Source: DAOUTY01 sp964453665 (GTDB lineage: Bacteria; Chloroflexota; Dehalococcoidia; SZUA-161). Taken from it: DNA of 47,427 nucleotides. The position numbers were made by a program, and so were the translations under genes. Location: positions 1 through 47,427 of the forward strand of contig CAYVQT010000020.1 in the NCBI GenBank assembly GCA_964453665.1, read 5' to 3'. The notes under the pieces are model-generated. The model saw only the letters and a program-made list of their open reading frames with translations, had not been told where the DNA came from and made no database searches. This document shows, one piece after another, positions 9,039 through 16,522 of this stretch. Numbering within the stretch: the first letter of the stretch is position 1; every line of letters starts with the position of its first letter.

Positions 9039-9443
9039 CGTCAGCTTACTTTTCCTCCTAAAATGTCACGGAATGGTTGGATTTGCGTGTTCTTCTCTGC
9101 TGTTAATGCCCGGTTGAAACCGCCTCTATAATCTGACCTGATCTCTTCATGCCGTCACACATCACATAAGAGACCGCGGAGATTACTGTCAGTAAAATCT
9201 GGATAGTGGAACTGTTACCCCTTATTAGTAGTGGCGTTGTATTTACAGTTGATTTTGCCAAGCGATGTAAGCATTACCGCTCGATATATTCATCAACTAT
9301 GAAATTGTAAAGTAATTGTTAACTATTTGTAATATTCTCTTCACGTCCGTAATTCAATTTTAACCCCCGTTACATATACTCAAATCTGCCTGCACATGGC
9401 TGGCGGGACTCAGCTATAGCCCTGACCGGGTGTCTGGAGAAAA
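9039..9443. promoter_or_regulatory. Intergenic region between divergent genes, likely promoters of the RiPP locus
   Basis: About 400 bp with no convincing gene. The middle part (roughly 9250-9370) is AT-rich (for example TTGTAAAGTAATTGTTAAC), as expected for promoters facing either way. No riboswitch, tRNA or clear operator palindrome was found. The last ~80 bp before the first maturase become GC-rich and carry a short leader frame. Confidence 0.4.
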
Positions 9444-9533
9444 ATGCTGCGGCTTCCGAGCATCAGGCTCTACCTGCCTGAGGCCCGCTGTACCCGGTTC
9501 CGGCGACAGGTAGAGGAGATAACTATCAAATGA
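9444..9533 (+). CDS. Possible 29-codon leader peptide overlapping the first maturase gene
   Basis: ATG 9444 is preceded by GGAGAAAA, and the frame ends at a TGA that overlaps the maturase start (ATGA, 9530-9533). The predicted peptide is basic (MLRLPSIRLYLPEARC then FRRQ) and does not resemble the precursors. It may serve only for translational coupling, or be chance. Confidence 0.3.
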   Translation: MLRLPSIRLYLPEARCTRFRRQVEEITIK

Positions 9534-11542
9534 CAGACTACCTGAAATCGATAGTAACCGCTCATCCGCCCCGGCTCCCTCTGGATGGCAGCATCGACCT
9601 TACTTACCGCTGCAACAACAACTGCTGCCACTGCTGGCTGAGAATTCCGGCCGCATCTAAGGAAAAACGCGAGGAGCTTACTTTTAAAGAGATAATGTAT
9701 CTGGTCGATGAGGCCAGAAAAATGGGCTGCCGCAGGTGGTCGATATCAGGCGGGGAGCCCATGCTCAGGCCCGACTTCCCCGAGATATTCGACTATATTA
9801 CATCAAACTGCATTTCGTACACGCTTAATACCAACGGCGCTCTGATAACCCCCGAAATCGCCCGGCTCATGAGAAGGAAAGGGAGTAAGCTGGTGGCCCT
9901 CTACGGTGCTACCTCCGACGTACATGACCATATCACAAGGAACCCCGGTTCATTCGAGGCTACCATGCGCGGTTTCGCCCGCCTGAAAGAGGCCGGAGCG
10001 GGATTCACCGTCCAGCTTATCCCTATGACGGACAACTATCATCAATTCGGGGAGATGGTGCAACTCGCCGAGTCATTAAGCTCCCACTGGCGGATAGGGG
10101 CAGCCTGGCTCTACCTCTCCGCGGAAGGCGATCCCGAAAAGAACCGGGAGATATTACGGCAGAGGCTTGACCCTGCGGAAGTGATAAGACTCGATCAACC
10201 CGACCTCTCTTATGAAGAGTGGATGGCAAATAAAGAGGACCACCGGTATTGCCATATAGGACGGGATGACCGCCTGTTCGCCTCATGTATAGACGCAAGG
10301 CGTGACTTTCACATAGACCCGTACGGACAGATGACGTTCTGCGGTTATATCAAAGACCCCGCCCTTCTCTACGACCTGAGGAAAGGGAGCTTCAAAGAAT
10401 GCTGGGAGGAGTTCATCCCGTCACTGGCGGATAAGGTGAGGGGCGGCAGCGAGTATTTGGAGAACTGCGCCTCGTGTGAGCTCCGCGGCGACTGCCGCTG
10501 GTGCCCGGTCTACGGCTACCTGGAGCACCGGCGCTTTTCGGCAAAGGTGGAGTACCTCTGTGCCGCAGCCAGAGAGAACCGCAGATTCAAACGGGACTGG
10601 CAAAAGAACCACCGCCGCTATTACCGGATCGCTGGTATCACAATCGGTGTTGAGTCCGACCTGCCTCTAACAGATAACACCTTCCATCCCAAATTTGAAA
10701 TCTTCCGGGTGGATGGACCGGGGGAGGATAACATCACCATCCGGCACCATTTCTCCCTGCCCGACCTTAATGGCAGTGATCTGGGGATGGAGGTTTACCG
10801 GAAACCCCCGTGGGCTATCTACAAGAAAGGCGATTCCTGGGTATACGTGGGTATATCACCAGCTGCTGCGGACAAGCATATTCACCGGGTAGTAGTCTTC
10901 AGCCGTGACCACGCCAGAGCGAGAATATACAATGACGGAGAAAAGAATTTTCGTGAAGGCGGCCTGCACTCGCTCACCCTTTTCCCCTCGGACCAGATAC
11001 TGCTCGCGCGCGTACTGGCTGACAGGCAGGGTTGCTATATCCATTCCGGCGGGGTGCTCATGGAGGGTCAGGGGCTTCTGTTCGTGGGGCACTCCGAGGC
11101 GGGCAAGTCAACCATAGTGACGATGCTCAAGGACGAGGCCGAGATTCTCTGCGACGATCGGATGATCGTGCGCAGGTGGCCTCAGGGCTTCATGATTCAT
11201 GGCACATGGAGCCACGGAGATGTGCCGGATGTGTCGGCGAGTTCCGCGCCTCTGAACGCTGTTATGTTCCTGGAACAGGCAAAGGAGAACCGCCTCATTC
11301 CCATAGAAGACCGCAAGGAGATCAACAGGAGGCTTCTGGCCTGCCTGGTGAGGCCTCTCGAGACCAGCGAATGGTGGGACAAGATGCTGTGTCTGGTGGA
11401 AGCGATCGGCCGTGAGACACCCTGCTACTCGCTCCGTTTCGATAAGAGCGGCGATGTCGTGGACATATTGAGGGAGTTCAGCCGTCAGCCGGCAGCGTTC
11501 AGCCAACAGCAACTGGCAGTGGCCGAAAAACTTCCGACCTAA
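9530..11542 (+). CDS. Radical SAM/SPASM peptide maturase fused to an HPr-kinase-like domain
   Basis: 670 residues with two parts. Residues ~20-350 are a radical SAM/SPASM enzyme: the 4Fe-4S cluster motif C28-x3-C32-x2-C35, SISGGEP near 77-83, then SPASM cysteines C253, C271, C313, C316, C322, C325 and C344 for two auxiliary clusters. Residues ~362-650 resemble HprK-related serine kinases: an RIAGITIGV entry strand, an IHSGGVLMEG segment, a Walker A loop GHSEAGKST at 520-528 and a CDD motif shortly after. The HPr-binding signature of true HprK is missing. The enzyme probably installs a radical-derived cross-link, thioether or epimerisation on the downstream precursors and may phosphorylate them. 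Fusion of these two activities is unusual. The C-terminus runs into a TCAGC-type simple repeat. The start has AGGAG about 11 nt upstream. Confidence 0.9.
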   Translation: MTDYLKSIVTAHPPRLPLDGSIDLTYRCNNNCCHCWLRIPAASKEKREELTFKEIMYLVDEARKMGCRRWSISGGEPMLRPDFPEIFDYITSNCISYTLNTNGALITPEIARLMRRKGSKLVALYGATSDVHDHITRNPGSFEATMRGFARLKEAGAGFTVQLIPMTDNYHQFGEMVQLAESLSSHWRIGAAWLYLSAEGDPEKNREILRQRLDPAEVIRLDQPDLSYEEWMANKEDHRYCHIGRDDRLFASCIDARRDFHIDPYGQMTFCGYIKDPALLYDLRKGSFKECWEEFIPSLADKVRGGSEYLENCASCELRGDCRWCPVYGYLEHRRFSAKVEYLCAAARENRRFKRDWQKNHRRYYRIAGITIGVESDLPLTDNTFHPKFEIFRVDGPGEDNITIRHHFSLPDLNGSDLGMEVYRKPPWAIYKKGDSWVYVGISPAAADKHIHRVVVFSRDHARARIYNDGEKNFREGGLHSLTLFPSDQILLARVLADRQGCYIHSGGVLMEGQGLLFVGHSEAGKSTIVTMLKDEAEILCDDRMIVRRWPQGFMIHGTWSHGDVPDVSASSAPLNAVMFLEQAKENRLIPIEDRKEINRRLLACLVRPLETSEWWDKMLCLVEAIGRETPCYSLRFDKSGDVVDILREFSRQPAAFSQQQLAVAEKLPT

Positions 11543-11585
11543 GCCAAAGACCGAAACGATGGCTGTGGATAGATGGAGGTAGAAC

Positions 11586-11768
11586 ATGAAGAGACATTGG
11601 CGGAGACCCGAGCTGGTGGTGCTGGTCAGGAGCCAGCCGGAGGAGCTGGTGTTGGTTGGATGCAAGAGTTCATTAATTACAGAAGGCCCCGAAGTTCAGG
11701 ACAACAGGTGCTTCTATCATCCTGACTATCCCTGCGGGCCCTGGTGCAGTGACTATAACGCATCCTGA
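11586..11768 (+). CDS. RiPP precursor peptide 1
   Basis: 60 residues; GGAGG lies 6 nt before ATG. Family leader: basic-aromatic start (KRHWRR), PELVVLVR at 8-15, PEE at 18-20 and C26-K27. The core is acidic then aromatic and Cys-rich, with a GP at 34-35 and cysteines at 42, 50 and 54 (PCGPWC), ending in Asn-Ala-Ser. It lies 43 bp after the kinase-fused maturase and is the best candidate for its direct substrate. The LVVLV strand is the likely docking site for the PqqD-like protein (inference from RRE-leader complexes). Confidence 0.85.
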   Translation: MKRHWRRPELVVLVRSQPEELVLVGCKSSLITEGPEVQDNRCFYHPDYPCGPWCSDYNAS

Positions 11769-11790
11769 CTGATATCTTTTATGAAAGCAT

Positions 11791-11912
11791 GGTGGTTGGA
11801 GTGAAACGCAACCCGCCATCCGAACTAATGAAACCATAGGAGTGGTTAGGTTGGCCGACGTCGGCCAATCCTACCCTGAATAACGATGTGACGGCGTGAA
11901 AACGAGGAAAAG
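11791..11912. repeat. Dispersed ~120-bp repeat with TTGGCCGACGTCGGCCAA palindrome (copy 1)
   Basis: Begins GGTTGGAGTGAAACGCAACCC, contains the 18-bp perfect palindrome at 11851-11868 and ends near GTGAAAACGAGG. A closely similar copy is at 13321-13444, and palindrome-only copies lie elsewhere in the locus. It follows precursor 1 directly. It has no coding potential. Confidence 0.8.
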
Positions 11913-11948
11913 CCGCACCCGGCAAACTACATGGAGAAGGGAGGCGAG

Positions 11949-12101
11949 GTGAAAAGTAGAAAACAGAAGAAACAGTGGCAGAGACCCCAACTTGTGGTGC
12001 TGGTGAGAAACAGGCCGGAAGAAGGCATATTGAATTCGTGTAAACAGGCAGACGTGACCTTACCCGCGGAAACTATACCGCTTCAAAGGAGAGGATCCTG
12101 A
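11949..12101 (+). CDS. RiPP precursor peptide 2, core without cysteines (degenerate?)
   Basis: 50 residues from GTG 11949 (GGAGGCGAG ribosome site as in the siblings; an in-frame ATG at 11931 lies before that site). The leader is extended by five residues at the N-terminus (SRKQK) but keeps the QRPQLVVLVRNRPEE block and a CK, here at 31-32. The core (19 residues after CK... ADVTLPAETIPLQRRGS) has no Cys and no GP, unlike the other ten copies, though it still ends in Ser. Either it is a decaying copy or it receives a different modification. Confidence 0.65.
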   Translation: MKSRKQKKQWQRPQLVVLVRNRPEEGILNSCKQADVTLPAETIPLQRRGS

Positions 12102-12460
12102 CGTAAGATTGAAAAGAAGGAGGGTTCGATTTCTCACAGTGGTAGATGAGTATACCGGGGACTGCCTGGCGATAGAGGGATGGCTGTATTCGAGCCTTTT
12201 TCGTGCCATTGCGAGCCTTCCCTGGAAGGAGAGACAATCTCAACGCTGTTGTATTCGGTGACCCTACAACATGTCATTCCCGCGGAAGCGGGAATCCGGA
12301 ATTCGAGCTGCCTGGCGGGCGCTGATGGCTCCCTGCTACCTGCTTTCGCAGGTACAAGTTTCGCAGGGATGACGTAAAAATAAAGGGGTAACGCGGGTAG
12401 GTTGGCCGACGTCGGCCAACCCTACCCACCACGCTGAAAAACGAACGGGAAGGAGGCGAA
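12102..12460. repeat. Intergenic repeats between precursors 2 and 3
   Basis: No gene seen. Contains a CATTGCGAGCCTTCC...CAATCTCAACG element (12206-12243), the hairpin ATTCCCGCGGAAGCGGGAAT (12276-12295, perfect 8-bp arms), a GCTTTCGCAGG...GCAGGGATGAC element (12343-12373) and the TTGGCCGACGTCGGCCAA palindrome (12402-12419) inside a longer GGGTAGG...CCCTACCC inverted repeat (12395-12427). Confidence 0.75.
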
Positions 12461-12634
12461 GTGAAAAAGCAGTGGCGGAAACCCGAGCTCGTGGTGCTGG
12501 TTAGAAACAATCTGGACGAGGCAATCCTGGAAGTATGCAAGACTGCTACCGGTGGAGGGCCGAATGACGTGTGGGATGTGTGTGGCTGGGGCGGGCCCTG
12601 CTACTGCTGGTGTGCCGAAAGTGCATCGTCATGA
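12461..12634 (+). CDS. RiPP precursor peptide 3
   Basis: 57 residues from GTG 12461, with AAGGAGG 5 nt upstream. Leader KKQWRKPELVVLVRNN is followed by LDE in place of PEE and C26-K27. The core is Gly- and Trp-rich with GGGP at 31-34 and four cysteines (41, 47, 49, 51) in an unusually dense CYCWC cluster. It ends Ala-Ser-Ser. It is the only copy with alternating Cys-x-Cys-x-Cys; the others use 2-4-residue spacing. Confidence 0.85.
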   Translation: MKKQWRKPELVVLVRNNLDEAILEVCKTATGGGPNDVWDVCGWGGPCYCWCAESASS

Positions 12635-12851
12635 CAGGAATCGGCTGTCTCTGTTCTGCTCTTCCTGGCGGTTATTGTTTCTACCTCAGCTGGCAGTTAT
12701 GGCTGGATCCCTGCTACCTGCTACCTGCTTTTGCAGGTACAAGTTTCGCAGGCACAAGATTCGCAGGGATGACATAGAAGGAGGGATGACACGGGCAGGT
12801 TGGCGGACCTGCCCACCCGACACGCTGAAAAACGAACGGGAAGGAGGCGAG
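12635..12851. repeat. Intergenic repeats between precursors 3 and 4
   Basis: No gene supported. Holds an expanded GCTTTTGCAGGTACAAG / TTTCGCAGGCACAAG / ATTCGCAGGGATGACAT series (12723-12774), where a ~15-bp unit appears three times with changes, and a variant GGGCAGGTTGGCGGACCTGCCC inverted repeat (12796-12817). The last 30 bp before precursor 4 are nearly identical to those before precursor 3. Confidence 0.7.
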
Positions 12852-13037
12852 GTGAAAAAGCAGTGGCAGAGACCACAACTCGTGGTGCTGGTTAGACCAC
12901 AGCTGGAAGAGAAGGTTCTTCTAGCGTGCAAACAAGATCCCCAGGGAGGAGCGGGCAGTTGGGTCAGTTACTGTAACATGAGCAAGGTGGACAGCAGCTG
13001 CGTACTTCAAAACTGTGAGGCGGTTGCCGCATCTTAG
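12852..13037 (+). CDS. RiPP precursor peptide 4
   Basis: 61 residues from GTG 12852, with AAGGAGG 5 nt upstream. Leader KKQWQRPQLVVLVRPQ, then LEE and C26-K27. The core contains a Gly-rich part (PQGGAGSW) and cysteines at 41, 50 and 55, and ends Ala-Ala-Ser. An in-frame ATG far upstream (12552) would add 100 residues read through repeats and is rejected, because family alignment and the ribosome site fix the GTG. Confidence 0.85.
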   Translation: MKKQWQRPQLVVLVRPQLEEKVLLACKQDPQGGAGSWVSYCNMSKVDSSCVLQNCEAVAAS

Positions 13038-13123
13038 TACTTGACGACTGAGGTTTTAGCAATTGGTGACGGAATGTGATGTTTTGCGTTCGAGCCGTGT
13101 TCATGTCATAGAAGGGAGGCTAG

Positions 13124-13297
13124 GTGAAAAAGAAATGGCATAAACCCGAGCTCGTGGTGCTGGTGAGAAACAGGCCGGAGGAGGGCTTATTGGATGCGTG
13201 TAAACAGACGGGCTATTCTGGTCCTGAAGATGAACATCAAGCGTGTAATATAACTCTAGCGCCCTGTGAATGGTGCTCTGGCTGGGTTGGAAGCTAG
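13124..13297 (+). CDS. RiPP precursor peptide 5
   Basis: 57 residues from GTG 13124 with GGGAGG upstream. Leader KKKWHKPELVVLVRNRPEE, C26-K27, then a core with SGPEDE, cysteines at 41, 48 and 51 (PCEWC) and the end Val-Gly-Ser. It shares core layout and length with precursors 6 and 7. It is followed 23 bp later by copy 2 of the 120-bp dispersed repeat. Confidence 0.85.
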   Translation: MKKKWHKPELVVLVRNRPEEGLLDACKQTGYSGPEDEHQACNITLAPCEWCSGWVGS

Positions 13298-13320
13298 CGT
13301 ATATCCAGCCGTGAAAGCAG

Positions 13321-13444
13321 ATTGGCTGGAGTGAAACGCAACCCACCATTCGAGCTCATAAAATCACAGGAGTGGTTAGGTTGGCCGAAGTCGGCCAACC
13401 CTACCCTGAAGACCGATGTGAAGGCGTGAAAACGAAGAGGAGCC
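13321..13444. repeat. Dispersed ~120-bp repeat (copy 2)
   Basis: Same layout as the copy at 11791: TGGAGTGAAACGCAACCCA, a less conserved stretch, AGGAGTGGTTAGG, the palindrome with one changed base (TTGGCCGAAGTCGGCCAA, 13381-13398), CCTACCCTGAA, then GGCGTGAAAACGA. Both copies lie directly 3' of a precursor gene, suggesting that precursor and repeat were copied together. Confidence 0.8.
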
Positions 13445-13497
13445 CACGGGGCGTGTGGATCCCTGCTTTCGCAGGGATGGCATAGAAGGGAGGCGAA

Positions 13498-13671
13498 GTG
13501 AAAAAGCCGTGGCGTAAACCCGAGCTGGTGGTGCTGGTGAGAAACAAGCCGGAAGAGTCAATTCTACAGCAATGCAAGACTTCTGGCTCTTTAGGACCAC
13601 AAGAACAAGACAGCGCCTGTTATACCCAGGAGTCCTGTGAGTCGTGGTGTGTATTTTCTTCCGCCTCCTAG
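13498..13671 (+). CDS. RiPP precursor peptide 6
   Basis: 57 residues from GTG 13498 with GGGAGG upstream. Leader KKPWRKPELVVLVRNKPEE, C26-K27; core with LGPQEQDSA, cysteines at 41, 47 and 51 (SCESWC), ending Ser-Ala-Ser. It is closest in layout to precursors 5 and 7. Confidence 0.85.
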   Translation: MKKPWRKPELVVLVRNKPEESILQQCKTSGSLGPQEQDSACYTQESCESWCVFSSAS

Positions 13672-13988
13672 TAGTAGTAAGAAAAGTAGGGTAGTTGGAG
13701 TGAAACGCAACCCGTTAGTACCAGTGTCATTGCAAGCCTTCTCTGGAAGGCGAAGCAATCTCAACGTTTTTGCATTCGGAGACCCTAAACAATGTTATTG
13801 CCTTGAAAATATTATTTAGACCGTTCGCCCTGAGCCTGTCGAAGGGCCGTTCATGGTTCGACAAGCTCACCACGAACGGCATCTTACATACGAAAGCGGG
13901 AATCCAGTGCACAGAGATTGCTTCGTCGTCCTTCCCTGGAAGGATTCCTCGCAATGACATAAATGGGCTGACATTGAAGGGAGGCACA
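13672..13988. repeat. Intergenic repeats between precursors 6 and 7, including a long imperfect hairpin
   Basis: No gene. Contains GGAGTGAAACGCAACCC (13698 onward), a CATTGCAAGCC...CAATCTCAACG element (about 13725-13765), a 59-bp imperfect hairpin at 13821-13879 (arms CCGTTCGCCCTGAGCCTG... and ...CTCACCACGAACGG, 19 of 23 pairs), a half GCGGGAATCCAG element and an inverted GAGATTGCTTCG...CTCGCAATGACAT element. These resemble MITE-like repeats found in many environmental bacteria; no transposase is present. Confidence 0.75.
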
Positions 13989-14162
13989 ATGAAAAAGCAG
14001 TGGCGTAAACCTGAGCTGGTGGTGCTGGTTAGAACCAATCCGGAGGAGGCTATATTGGGTTACTGTAAAACTTCCAGCGATACCGGCCCCAGCGATTTGT
14101 ACAGCGGGTGTTACGAAGATGAACTTAATTGCACTTCGTGCTTATATTTTGGTGGGAGCTAG
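13989..14162 (+). CDS. RiPP precursor peptide 7
   Basis: 57 residues from ATG 13989 (GGGAGG ribosome site). Leader KKQWRKPELVVLVRTNPEE, C26-K27; core with TGPSDLYSG, cysteines at 41, 48 and 51 (NCTSC), ending Gly-Gly-Ser. It is the last precursor before the second maturase gene. A longer in-frame reading from 13770 crosses repeats and is not real. Confidence 0.85.
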   Translation: MKKQWRKPELVVLVRTNPEEAILGYCKTSSDTGPSDLYSGCYEDELNCTSCLYFGGS

Positions 14163-14244
14163 CGTATAAGCAATGGTGTCTGTACCGGCAGAGCACTGCA
14201 ATTCAATGGGGAAAGGGATTACCCTGATTGAAAGGTAAAAGCAT

Positions 14245-15465
14245 ATGACAGTCGAAGGCGGAAACATGTATGCCACCAGAATAAACACAGACAAAGCGTC
14301 CCTTTGGAAGAATAGACGTCCCGTCATCGGTCGCCTGGACATGGAGCTGACGGAGCGGTGCAACAACAACTGCATCCACTGCTGCATTAACAGGCCGGCT
14401 GACGACCGGAAGGTCAGGGACAGGGAGCTTTCCACCGGTGAGATAAAGGATATTCTCAGCGAGGCCGCCGCCCTGGGATGCTTCACGGTGAGGTTCACCG
14501 GCGGCGAGCCCCTGCTGCGGGAGGATTTCGAAGAGCTTTATCTGTTCGCGCGGAGGCTCGGGCTCAAGGTTATGCTTTTCACCAATGCCACTCTTATTAC
14601 ACCGTATCTGGCGGAGCTCTTCGCCCGCATCCCGCCCCTGGAGAAAATCGAGATCACTGTCTACGGGATGACGCAGAGGTCTTATGAGGGAGTGACCAGG
14701 AATCCGGGCTCCTTTGATGCCTACCGGCGCGGAATAGACCTGCTGCTGGAAAAGAGGGTCCCCTTTATAGTCAAGAGCGCAATTTTGCCGCCAAACAAGG
14801 GCGAAATGGACGATTTCGAGTCGTGGGCGGCTGCCATCCCCTGGATGTATAAGCCACCGTCGTACTCCATGTTCTTCGACCTCCGGTGCCGCCGGGACTC
14901 GGAAGAGAAGAACCGGCTTATCGAAAGGCTCAGGCTCCCGCCGGAGGAAGGGCTGCGAATGCTTACCAGGAGAGGAGAAGGATACCTAAAAGAAATGAAG
15001 CAGTTCTGCTCAAAGTTCATGAGGCCGTCCGGCGACAAGCTCTTTTCCTGCGGTTCAGGACTGGGGGGAGGCTGCGTGGATGCCTACGGCGTTTTCCAGC
15101 CATGCCTGCTGCTCAGGCACCCCGGAACGGTCTACGACCTCAGGCGCGGCACGCTGAGAGAGGCCATGACGGAGTTTTTCCCCAGAGTACGCCAGAAGCG
15201 GGCTGCAAATCCCGACTATCTCGAGCGCTGCGCCCGCTGTTTTCTCAAGGGCTTGTGCGAGCAGTGCCCGGCCAAGTCATGGATGGAGCACGGCACGCTG
15301 GATACGCCTGTTGATTATCTCTGCCGGATAGCCCATGCCCAGGCGCGGTTCCTCGGTTTACTGAACGAAGGGGAGAACGCCTGGGAGGTAGATGACTGGA
15401 AAGAGAGGATAGAGCGGTTCTCCGGCGCAGCGGTCGGTGGAGAGCTGTCGGCCGTCAGCGTTTAG
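14245..15465 (+). CDS. Radical SAM/SPASM peptide maturase 2
   Basis: 406 residues. The cluster motif is C39-x3-C43-x2-C46 (CNNNCIHC), followed by RFTGGEPLLRED and LFTNATLI, as in PqqE-like maturases. The C-terminal SPASM region has CGSGLGGGC...FQPC, then CARCFLKGLCEQCP and a final YLCR, giving ligands for auxiliary clusters. There is no kinase domain. It probably modifies the flanking precursors. ATG 14245 has AAAGG 9 nt upstream; Met8 (14266, after GAAGGCGG) is an alternative. The last residues (GGELSAVSV) come from a TCAGC-type repeat that continues past the stop. Confidence 0.92.
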   Translation: MTVEGGNMYATRINTDKASLWKNRRPVIGRLDMELTERCNNNCIHCCINRPADDRKVRDRELSTGEIKDILSEAAALGCFTVRFTGGEPLLREDFEELYLFARRLGLKVMLFTNATLITPYLAELFARIPPLEKIEITVYGMTQRSYEGVTRNPGSFDAYRRGIDLLLEKRVPFIVKSAILPPNKGEMDDFESWAAAIPWMYKPPSYSMFFDLRCRRDSEEKNRLIERLRLPPEEGLRMLTRRGEGYLKEMKQFCSKFMRPSGDKLFSCGSGLGGGCVDAYGVFQPCLLLRHPGTVYDLRRGTLREAMTEFFPRVRQKRAANPDYLERCARCFLKGLCEQCPAKSWMEHGTLDTPVDYLCRIAHAQARFLGLLNEGENAWEVDDWKERIERFSGAAVGGELSAVSV

Positions 15466-15549
15466 CGGTCAGCCCGCAGTCCTGTACGGCGGGTTCAGTG
15501 GCAGAGCAGCCCGCCAGCCACGCAGAATAACGAGACGGAAGGAGGCGAA

Positions 15550-15732
15550 ATGAAAAAGACGTGGCGGAAACCCGAACTGGTGGTATTGGTCAGAAACAGG
15601 CCGGAGGAGGGCGTATTGGCTACGTGTAAGTCTGGATATGGCGGAGGGTCACAAGGCCCTGATTCTTGGCACGTATATTGTGGTGTGACTGAATATTGTG
15701 AACAAGCATGCGAATCCCAGGTCGAAACCTAG
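15550..15732 (+). CDS. RiPP precursor peptide 8
   Basis: 60 residues, ATG with AAGGAGGCGA upstream. Leader KKTWRKPELVVLVRNRPEE, C26-K27. The core is Gly-rich (SGYGGGSQGP), then HVYC with cysteines at 44, 50 and 54, ending Val-Glu-Thr; it is the only copy that ends in Thr. It is nearly identical to precursor 9, which lies one 390-bp unit downstream. It forms a core subfamily with 9 and 11 (HVxC...C..AC.SQ). Confidence 0.88.
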   Translation: MKKTWRKPELVVLVRNRPEEGVLATCKSGYGGGSQGPDSWHVYCGVTEYCEQACESQVET

Positions 15733-15939
15733 CCCTTTATCCGCTGTGTCCGGTCCCCGCGAGAAGCCGTGAGGAAGGGCTGTAAAAACAAGCGCGGGAA
15801 GCGCACACAGGATATGTCATTCCCGCGAAACCTGTGCCTGCGAAAGCAGGTAGCAGGTAACGGGAATCCAGCGTTCCTGCTCATCAGCGGGCGCGGGTGG
15901 ATTCCTGCTTTCGCAGGGCTGACATTGAAAGGAGGCGAA
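15733..15939. repeat. Repeat-rich spacer of duplicated cassette, copy A
   Basis: Begins CCCTTTATCCGCTGTGTCCGG and continues with GAGAAGCCGTGAGGAAGGGC, then a CATTCCCGCGAAACCTG...CGGGAATCC element carrying internal GCCTGCGAAAGCAGG, and a CCTGCTTTCGCAGG...GACAT end. The same series follows precursor 9. No gene is supported. Confidence 0.8.
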
Positions 15940-16122
15940 ATGAAAAAGACCTGGCGGAAACCCGAGCTGGTGGTACTGGTCAGAAACAGGCCGGAGGAGG
16001 GCGTATTGGCTACGTGTAAGTCTGGATCTTACGCAGGGTCACCAGGCCCTGATTATTGGCACGTATTTTGTGCTGTGACTGAATATTGTGAACAAGCATG
16101 CGAATCCCAAGCCGAATCCTAG
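15940..16122 (+). CDS. RiPP precursor peptide 9
   Basis: 60 residues, ATG 15940 after GGAGGCGAA. The leader is identical to precursor 8 through residue 29; the core differs at several positions (SYAGSPGPDYWHVFCAV) but keeps cysteines 44, 50 and 54. It ends Ala-Glu-Ser. With its spacer it forms a tandem duplicate of the precursor 8 cassette. Confidence 0.88.
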   Translation: MKKTWRKPELVVLVRNRPEEGVLATCKSGSYAGSPGPDYWHVFCAVTEYCEQACESQAES

Positions 16123-16351
16123 ACCTTTATCCACTGTGTCCGGTTCCCGCGAGAAGCCGTGAGGAAGGGCTGTAAAAACAGGCGCGGGAAGCGCACACAG
16201 GATGTCATTCCCGCGAAACCTGTGCCTGCGAAACTTGTACCTGCGAAAGCAGGTAGCAGGTAGCGGGAATCCAGAGTCACTGCTCATCAGCGGGCGCGGA
16301 TGGATCCCTGCTTTCGCAGGGATGACATGGAAGTGACAGAAAGGAGTCGAA
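16123..16351. repeat. Repeat-rich spacer of duplicated cassette, copy B
   Basis: Matches the spacer after precursor 8 almost base for base, but with an extra ACTTGTACCTGCGAA unit inside the GCAGG repeat block and a different run-in to the next ribosome site (AAAGGAGTCGAA). The unit length is 412 bp against 390 bp in copy A. Confidence 0.8.
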
Positions 16352-16522
16352 ATGAAAAAGACCTGGCGGAAACCCGAGCTGGTAGTTCTGGTGAGAAACA
16401 GGCCGGAAGAGGCTATTCTGGTGGACTGTAAGAATTACTCAGTTCTAGGCGCACAAGAAGACCACAGCATGTGTGCACAAGAGGGATGTTCGCTTGCGTG
16501 TTACGAGCTTGACAGTAGCTAG
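16352..16522 (+). CDS. RiPP precursor peptide 10
   Basis: 56 residues from ATG 16352 (AAAGGAG upstream). Leader KKTWRKPELVVLVRNRPEE as in 8 and 9, C26-K27. The core differs, with LGAQEDHSM and cysteines at 41, 46 and 50, ending Asp-Ser-Ser. Its core is closest to precursor 6 although its leader is closest to 8 and 9, which may reflect recombination between leader and core. Confidence 0.87.
   Translation: MKKTWRKPELVVLVRNRPEEAILVDCKNYSVLGAQEDHSMCAQEGCSLACYELDSS

Noticed and set aside
11108..11665. 185-codon minus-strand frame opposite the kinase domain
   Set aside because: Shadow of a well-supported gene; no family similarity, low-complexity and starts inside precursor 1.
12180..12377. 65-codon frame between precursors 2 and 3
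   Set aside because: Composed of dispersed repeat elements (CATTGCGAG and ATTCCCGCGGAAGCGGGAAT); no ribosome site.
12552..13037. 161-codon plus-strand frame
   Set aside because: Its last 61 codons are precursor 4; the upstream part reads through repeats. The GTG with GGAGG at 12852 and alignment with ten siblings fix the true start.
13821..13879. Long hairpin as a rho-independent terminator
   Set aside because: No T-tract on either side, and a half copy exists at 18860; it behaves as a dispersed repeat.
13770..14162. 130-codon plus-strand frame
   Set aside because: Only the last 57 codons (from 13989) are a precursor; the rest crosses a long hairpin repeat.
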